In this document: in pieces, positions 32,837 through 37,170 of the stretch | How positions within the stretch are numbered: position 1 is the stretch's first letter | How the letters are laid out: each line of letters starts with the position of its first letter | Origin: Chloroflexota bacterium | Lineage (GTDB): Bacteria; Chloroflexota; Anaerolineae; Aggregatilineales; Phototrophicaceae | Direction: 5' to 3' | Assembly (NCBI GenBank): GCA_026713245.1 | Contig: JAPOOU010000247.1 | Coordinates: 1 to 37,170 of the forward strand | DNA: 37,170 bases | Program-made: the position numbers and the translations under genes | The notes under the pieces: model-generated | Database searches by the model: none | Seen by the model: only the letters and a program-made list of their open reading frames with translations | What the model was told of the DNA's origin: nothing

Positions 32837-34042
32837 ATGAAGATTAAGGAAATTCGGGCGGTCAATGTCGATCTGCCACGGCCGATGCCCAAGACCGAAG
32901 CGCGCCGCCCGTCCTGGAGCAAGACGACTCCCGTCGCCATGCCCATCAGCAAATATCGCGAAGAGTTTTACGGCCAGCCCGGCTCCTATCCCGGCAATCA
33001 AGGCGGCGCGGTCTGGGCGCAGGTGACAGCCGAAGATGGCAGTTGGGGCCTGGGGCGCAGTTACTTCGGACGACCCACCGCCGCCATCATCGACGATATC
33101 TATGCGCCGCTTCTTACCGGCCGCGACCCCTTCGCCATCGAGCACCTGAACGACCTGATGTGGCGCGCCACCCAGCGCGTCGGCAGCGCCGGCCATGCCG
33201 ATGTCGCCCGCAGCGCCGTCGATCTGGCGCTCTGGGACTTGAAGGGCAAGTTGCTCGGTCAACCCGTCTATCGGCTCATCGGCGGGCCCAGCCGCGACGC
33301 CATCCCGCTTTACGCCACCGGCGACGACATCGACTGGGCGCAGGAATTAGGCTTCGAGCGCTTCAAGCTCACCAATCAGGCCCACTACGAGATGGGCATC
33401 GCCGCGCTCAACCTGATGGAAGACAAAGTCGCCAGCACCCGCGAAACAATCGGAGACGGAGCCGAACTGATGATCAACCCGGTCATGGCCTACAACTTGA
33501 CCTTCGCCGTACAAATGGCCGAGCGGCTGCGCCCCTATCACTTACGCTGGCTGGAAGAGCCGCTGATTCCGCCCGACCTGGAAGGCCACATCGCGCTCAA
33601 ACGCGCCGTGCCCTGGATGCCCATCGCCACCGGCGAAGATCATCACGGGCGCCACGCCTTCCGCCAACTGATCGAAAACCGCGCCGTCGATGTCGTGCAG
33701 CCGGATATCAGTTGGTGCGGCGGATTGACCGAAGCCCTCAAGATTTACACAATCGCGGAAGCGGCCGGCATTCCCACGATTTTGCACGGCGGATGCAATT
33801 CGCCCTTCGGCCAGCATTTCTCGCTGGCTATGCCGGAATCACCCTTCGCCGAGTACTGGCTCGGCACCGACCCCGGGATACCGCTGGAAGAATTGCGGCC
33901 CATCCCGGGCATGGCCATGCCAGCCGACGGCCACTTAACACCCAACGACGCGCCCGGCTTTGGCATGGATATCACAGTCGATTGGATCCGTCCCTACTCG
34001 GGCCCCGCCGAAGTCGACGTCACCTTGCGGACCTACGGCTAG
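32837..34042 (+). CDS. L-rhamnonate dehydratase-like sugar-acid dehydratase (enolase superfamily)
   Basis: 401 aa, mandelate racemase/muconate lactonising type. Similarity to L-rhamnonate dehydratase: MPISKYREEFY (35-45), LYATGDDIDWAQELGFERFK (158-177), RWLEEPLIPPD (237-247), ATGEDHHGRHAF (264-275), VVQPDISWCGGLTEA and LHGGCNSP. Asp290 and His317 keep the 27-residue spacing of the D302-H329 dyad of E. coli RhmD. Metal ligands E240 and E267 are present, but the first ligand position is Asn214 (LMINPVMAYN) where RhmD has Asp. It removes water from an aldonate to give a 2-keto-3-deoxy acid; the substrate could be rhamnonate, fuconate or another sugar acid. The next gene starts 24 bp behind. Confidence 0.82.
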   Translation: MKIKEIRAVNVDLPRPMPKTEARRPSWSKTTPVAMPISKYREEFYGQPGSYPGNQGGAVWAQVTAEDGSWGLGRSYFGRPTAAIIDDIYAPLLTGRDPFAIEHLNDLMWRATQRVGSAGHADVARSAVDLALWDLKGKLLGQPVYRLIGGPSRDAIPLYATGDDIDWAQELGFERFKLTNQAHYEMGIAALNLMEDKVASTRETIGDGAELMINPVMAYNLTFAVQMAERLRPYHLRWLEEPLIPPDLEGHIALKRAVPWMPIATGEDHHGRHAFRQLIENRAVDVVQPDISWCGGLTEALKIYTIAEAAGIPTILHGGCNSPFGQHFSLAMPESPFAEYWLGTDPGIPLEELRPIPGMAMPADGHLTPNDAPGFGMDITVDWIRPYSGPAEVDVTLRTYG

Positions 34043-34065
34043 AGATGCCGCTACAGGAGATAAGG

Positions 34066-35142
34066 ATGAGCGATAGACCCAGCGTTGCGATCGTCGGCAG
34101 CGGCTGGTGGGCGACCGCCAATCACCTGCCCGCCCTGGTCAAACGCGCCGATATCCAGGTCGAAGCCATCTGCGACCTGGACGAAGCCAAGGCGCGTGCC
34201 GCGGCGGATTATTTCGCTGTGGACTCGACCTATACCGACCTCGCCACCATGTTGCGCGAACGTCAGCTTGATGCGGCTGTCGTGGCGACCAGCCACGCCG
34301 CTCATTACGACGCCGCGCGCCAATGCCTGGAAGCGGGACTGCATGTCTTCATCGAGAAACCCATGACCCTGCTCGCCACCGAAGCCCGGCATCTGCTGCG
34401 CCTTGCCAGAGCGCAAGACAAGCAAATCGTCATGGGCTACAACCATACACACCGACCCTGCACCGTGCGCGCCCGCGAACTCATCCAAAGCGGCGAACTG
34501 GGCGCGATTCAGTATCTCGACGCGCAATTCTCGCGGCCAGTTTCGCGCTTGCTGGCCGGCGTCGACAACGTAACGATAGGCAACCTGCATCGTCCGGGCG
34601 ATGTTTACGGCGATCCCGTCCGTTCCGGCGGCGGGCACGGTCAATTGCAATTGACGCACATGGCCGGCATGCTCTTCTACGCGACCGAGACGCGCGTCCG
34701 TCAGGTGCAGGCGCGCATGGCGCATCACGGGCTGGCCGTCGATCTCGTGGTCGCTTGCAGCGTCGAGTTCGAGAATGGCGCTCTGGGCGCCTTCGGCGGC
34801 ACCGGACATGTCAGCGGCGGCGGCCAAAGCACGCGCCTGACCATCTTCTGCGAGAAGGGCTGGCTGGATATCGACGATACCGCCGGCACCCTGCATGTGG
34901 AACGCGAAGACGGCAAAAAAGAGTTCCTGGATTCCGGCGCGGACGCCGACGAAGCGGAACAACGCTACTTCTTCGGTCCCATTCACAATTTCGCCGATGT
35001 CATCACGGGAGTAGCCGAAAACCACTGTTCCGGCCATATCGGCTGGCGCGCGGTGGAATTGCTGGATGCCGCCTATCGCTCGGCAGCGCGGGCGGGCGGC
35101 GCGGTTTTACTCGAGGAACTTTATGAGGATGCTGAATCATGA
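34066..35142 (+). CDS. Gfo/Idh/MocA-family NAD(P)-dependent sugar dehydrogenase
   Basis: 358 aa. Rossmann motif AIVGSGWWATANHLPAL (8-24), acidic end of the second strand (AICDLDEAKA, Asp37 suggesting NAD+), and the family motif EKP (97-99). In the C-terminal domain GGGHGQLQLTHMAGMLFY holds the His of the usual GGG...D/H catalytic block. It probably oxidises a free sugar at C1 to the lactone, which the next gene product would hydrolyse; a role on C3 or C2 cannot be ruled out. Start 34066 has AGGAG 7 bp upstream; the ATG at 34045 lies before that SD. The stop overlaps the amidohydrolase start (ATGA). Confidence 0.85.
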   Translation: MSDRPSVAIVGSGWWATANHLPALVKRADIQVEAICDLDEAKARAAADYFAVDSTYTDLATMLRERQLDAAVVATSHAAHYDAARQCLEAGLHVFIEKPMTLLATEARHLLRLARAQDKQIVMGYNHTHRPCTVRARELIQSGELGAIQYLDAQFSRPVSRLLAGVDNVTIGNLHRPGDVYGDPVRSGGGHGQLQLTHMAGMLFYATETRVRQVQARMAHHGLAVDLVVACSVEFENGALGAFGGTGHVSGGGQSTRLTIFCEKGWLDIDDTAGTLHVEREDGKKEFLDSGADADEAEQRYFFGPIHNFADVITGVAENHCSGHIGWRAVELLDAAYRSAARAGGAVLLEELYEDAES

Positions 35143-35969
35143 TCTTTGACTCCCACTGCCATGCCTGGCAAACCTGGCCATACGATCCGGCCGCGCCCGA
35201 CCGCGAAACCCGCGGCAGCATCGAGCAATTGGCGTATGAAATGGATAGCAACGGCGTGGACAAGGCCCTGATCGTCTGCGCCGAGATCCAGGGCAACCCC
35301 GACAACAATCAGTATGTCTACGACAAATCGCGTGCCTACGGAGATCGCTTTGTCTACGTGGTCGATGTCGACAGCCGCTGGAAGGACAGCTATCACAGCG
35401 ATGGCGCCGCCGGTCGTCTGGAACGCGCGGCCAAACGCTGGCATCCCGTCGGTTTCACGCATTATCTGCTGGACGGCGCCGACGAAGGCGCCTGGCTGCA
35501 TTCCGAAGCCGGCATGGCTTTCTTTGAGGTCGCGTCGAGCTATGGCTTGATCGCCAGCATCCATTGCCTGCCGCAGCACCAAGCGCATATTCGCAAGCTG
35601 GCGGCGCTATTCCCCCGACTGACGATCCTTATTCATCACATGGGTCATCCCAAGGTCATTGAGCCGGAGACGCAGGCGGAAGTGCTCGCCACGGCGACAT
35701 GCGACAACGTCTGTATCAAGGTATCCGGCTTCTATAGTGGCACCACGGGACCCAAGTGGGATTATCCCCTGGCGGACGTGCAGCCGATCCTGCAGGGCAT
35801 TTACGGGCGTTACGGGGCCGATCGCCTGCTGTGGGGCTCGGATTATCCCGTCTGCCGCCGGTTCTTCAGCCATCGCCACGCCATCGAGATCCTCCGTCAT
35901 CATTGTCGTTTCATCCCTGCCGCCGATATGGACAAAATCATGGGCAAAAACCTCGCAAATATCCTGTAA
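35139..35969 (+). CDS. Amidohydrolase-2 family hydrolase, sugar lactonase-like
   Basis: 276 aa TIM-barrel metal-dependent hydrolase. FDSHCHAW (3-10) provides His6 and His8, SIHCLPQHQ His142, ILIHHMGHP the His166/His170 region, and LLWGSDYPVC Asp235, in the order seen in fucono- and rhamnonolactonases and in 2-pyrone-4,6-dicarboxylate hydrolase. Translationally coupled to the dehydrogenase by ATGA. In this context the best reading is hydrolysis of the aldonolactone to the aldonate used by the dehydratase upstream. It is the last gene of the operon; no T-run terminator follows. Confidence 0.83.
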   Translation: MIFDSHCHAWQTWPYDPAAPDRETRGSIEQLAYEMDSNGVDKALIVCAEIQGNPDNNQYVYDKSRAYGDRFVYVVDVDSRWKDSYHSDGAAGRLERAAKRWHPVGFTHYLLDGADEGAWLHSEAGMAFFEVASSYGLIASIHCLPQHQAHIRKLAALFPRLTILIHHMGHPKVIEPETQAEVLATATCDNVCIKVSGFYSGTTGPKWDYPLADVQPILQGIYGRYGADRLLWGSDYPVCRRFFSHRHAIEILRHHCRFIPAADMDKIMGKNLANIL

Positions 35970-36022
35970 CGCTTGTCCGGAAGTCTCAGTAAATATAAGT
36001 ACGTCGCGCAAAAAGTGAGCCT

Positions 36023-36129
36023 TGTAGGGGCGACCGGCGGTCAGTGTCTACGCGACCTACGCGACCAATCTGGTCGCCCGCTGCCGCTGCGACTCGTGGT
36101 TTCGGGCGACATATCATGTCGCCTCTACA
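36023..36129. repeat. R3 element with TGTAGGGGCGAC terminal inverted repeats
   Basis: Left end TGTAGGGGCGAC (36023-36034), right end GTCGCCTCTACA (36118-36129), 11 of 12 positions complementary; total 107 bp. Inside is GGTCAGTGTCTACGCGACC (36039-36057), repeated at 27408-27426, and a GGCGACATATCATGTCGCC palindrome at the right end. MITE-like. The rest of 35970-36297 has no gene. Confidence 0.7.
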
Positions 36130-36297
36130 GATCGTTGCTTTCGCGAAAGTTGCATTACTGTATTAGTTCTACTTCTGACTCGCTGCCCCTCCCGCCAGCC
36201 CGCGACTCTACGCCGAAACCGTGAACATATAGTCGCCCTTTACTAGAACATTCATGCTACTGTCCTTCTACAACGCAAGCAAAGGAGGATTCCCGCC

Positions 36298-36963
36298 ATG
36301 CAAGCAAGCTACACGCTCGATACAAAAATCGAGGCTCTCAACCTGCTCGATCTACACGACGGCGACTTCCGCTGCGTCAGACCCCTGCTCGAGATCCCGC
36401 TCAAAACCTTAAGAGGCTGGCGCGCCGACCAAGACAAGCTCAGACGCCGCTACGAAGACCGACAATACCGCTACTTCGCCAACCTCAAACTCGAACTGCT
36501 CAAGGACATGTTCGAAACGTCCTGCGACATCATGAAGAAAATCAAGAGCGGCGACCACGAAGGCAGTACCGCCAGTCAACTCGTCTACGCCCTGTCCACC
36601 CTGCTCAATCAGGCCAATCAACTCGAAGACAGTTTCGAAGACCTGCCGCCCAACCCTCAAAATGAAACTGAACAAGCCAACCGCATCGGCTATGCCTACG
36701 ACGATAATCCGCAGCACAACCCGCCCCAGGCAGTTGAACTTCCTCAGCAGCCCCGCCCGCCTCAAAGCCTCGGCATACGGGCGGCCCTGGAGAAAATCGG
36801 AATTGGGACGAATCCACATCCAGAAAGCCCCCCGCCTGCCGCGCAAACGCTGCTGATAGATCGCCCCCACTTACAAAATAGAGAAGCAAAAGTGGCGCGA
36901 TCCGGCAAAAAGCGTAAAGGGCCTAAGAAACGTCGCCGTCGAGCAAAGCGAAGGGCGCATTGA
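36298..36963 (+). CDS. HTH protein with basic C-terminal tail, unknown function
   Basis: 221 aa. Residues 8-45 (TLDTKIEALNLLDLHDGDF, then the second helix with IPLKTLRGWRAD) read as a transposase/terminase-small-subunit type helix-turn-helix, the kind that pairs 'KxxALxLLxxxxGD' with 'IPxxTLxxWR'. A long amphipathic helix follows (about 46-112), then a Pro/Gln-rich linker (115-190) and a 24-residue Lys/Arg tail (KKRKGPKKRRRRAKRRAH at the end). No catalytic motif is present. A strong SD AAAGGAGG (36281-36288) precedes the ATG. The gene is bracketed by inverted copies of an R3-related sequence. DNA binding is likely; a role in transposition, as a phage relic, or as a nucleoid-type protein are all open. 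Confidence 0.65.
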   Translation: MQASYTLDTKIEALNLLDLHDGDFRCVRPLLEIPLKTLRGWRADQDKLRRRYEDRQYRYFANLKLELLKDMFETSCDIMKKIKSGDHEGSTASQLVYALSTLLNQANQLEDSFEDLPPNPQNETEQANRIGYAYDDNPQHNPPQAVELPQQPRPPQSLGIRAALEKIGIGTNPHPESPPPAAQTLLIDRPHLQNREAKVARSGKKRKGPKKRRRRAKRRAH

Positions 36964-37019
36964 TCTGCCAAAAGGGCCATCCTCGCCGCCCTGCTTCGCC
37001 AGGGCTTGCCATGGCTCTC

Positions 37020-37091
37020 AGTAGTACCAAAAAAATGTAATGCAAATCTCGCAAAGCCAAGGATCTGTAGGGGCGACATATCATGTCGCCC
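37020..37091 (-). repeat. R3-related repeat, inverted relative to 36104-36177
   Basis: The reverse complement of this stretch aligns with 36104-36177 at roughly three of four positions: shared blocks are GGGCGACAT, TGTCGCC, CTACAGATC, TTGCATTAC and a CTACT.CTG end. The plus strand carries TGTAGGGGCGAC (37066-37077) and a perfect palindrome with arms GGGCGACAT and ATGTCGCCC (37071-37091). The two copies face each other across the HTH gene. Confidence 0.6.
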
Positions 37092-37151
37092 GCCAATGCG
37101 CAAAAAAATGACGCCATTTTGCCTACCAAACTACAACATACACACAAGCTA

Positions 37152-37170
37152 TGTAGGGGCGACCGGCGGT
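37152..37170 (+). repeat. R3 element, cut by the window end
   Basis: TGTAGGGGCGACCGGCGGT is identical to 36023-36041, so another full R3 copy probably continues beyond the window. The gap 36964-37151 holds only repeat sequence and AT-rich spacer. Confidence 0.65.

Noticed and set aside
31592-33262. Minus-strand frame of 556 codons
   Set aside because: Antisense to three well-supported genes; long open antisense frames are expected at this GC content.
36023-37170. CRISPR array
   Set aside because: Repeats are in mixed orientation, unevenly spaced and of differing length; there are no regular spacers and no cas genes.

Overview
The window looks like a chromosomal stretch from an uncultured, GC-rich bacterium, most likely a Chloroflexota (Anaerolineae/Caldilineae-type) genome. 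This is an inference from three things: two family-5 substrate-binding proteins that share an AAGELPPVDERLP-type N-terminus, the style of the GC-rich palindromic intergenic repeats, and near-exclusive plus-strand operons with SD, GTG and TTG starts. No rRNA, tRNA or CRISPR was seen.

Layout. (1) 1-600: the tail of a probable IS3-type transposase, then about 500 bp without genes but with three strong palindromes. (2) 613-13268: a 6-deoxysugar locus (L-rhamnose/L-fucose type). It holds a FucU/RbsD mutarotase, a HAD phosphatase, a DeoR regulator, rhamnulokinase, an ABC exporter-like ATPase that is in fact a two-domain sugar importer ATPase, two permeases, a type-1 sugar-binding protein, a class II aldolase and a protein of the Anabaena sensory rhodopsin transducer (ASRT) family. 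The layout resembles the rhizobial rha operon (regulator, binding protein, ATPase, two permeases, mutarotase, kinase). Between the second permease and the binding protein sits an AT-richer AAA ATPase + RloB pair, a probable phage-defence cassette of AbiL/RloAB type. (3) 13269-14045: a gene-free, repeat- and operator-rich stretch. (4) 14046-17460: threonine catabolism, kbl + tdh plus a second zinc-type dehydrogenase; the Tdh lacks all four structural-zinc cysteines. (5) 17645-24007: a complete Dpp/Opp-type ABC transporter (binding protein, B, C, D, F). (6) 24235-35969: a LacI regulator, a second complete Dpp/Opp-type transporter, then a DapA-like aldolase/lyase, an L-rhamnonate-dehydratase-like enolase-superfamily enzyme, a Gfo/Idh/MocA dehydrogenase and an amidohydrolase (lactonase-like). 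Together these four enzymes could form a non-phosphorylating sugar oxidation route: dehydrogenase, lactonase, dehydratase, aldolase. (7) 35970-37170: interspersed repeats flanking an HTH protein with a very basic tail.

Taken together the window reads as a carbohydrate-scavenging island. One route phosphorylates a deoxysugar and cleaves it with an aldolase. The other probably imports oligosaccharides or glycosides through family-5 binding proteins and oxidises the monomer. Three families of dispersed repeats run through the intergenic spaces: R1, about 100 bp, which carries a ready-made Shine-Dalgarno at its downstream edge; R2, GC-rich palindromes; and R3, bounded by TGTAGGGGCGAC. R2 and R3 have altered a gene end or built composite elements.

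All calls come from reading the sequence and the conceptual translations. No database search was run.
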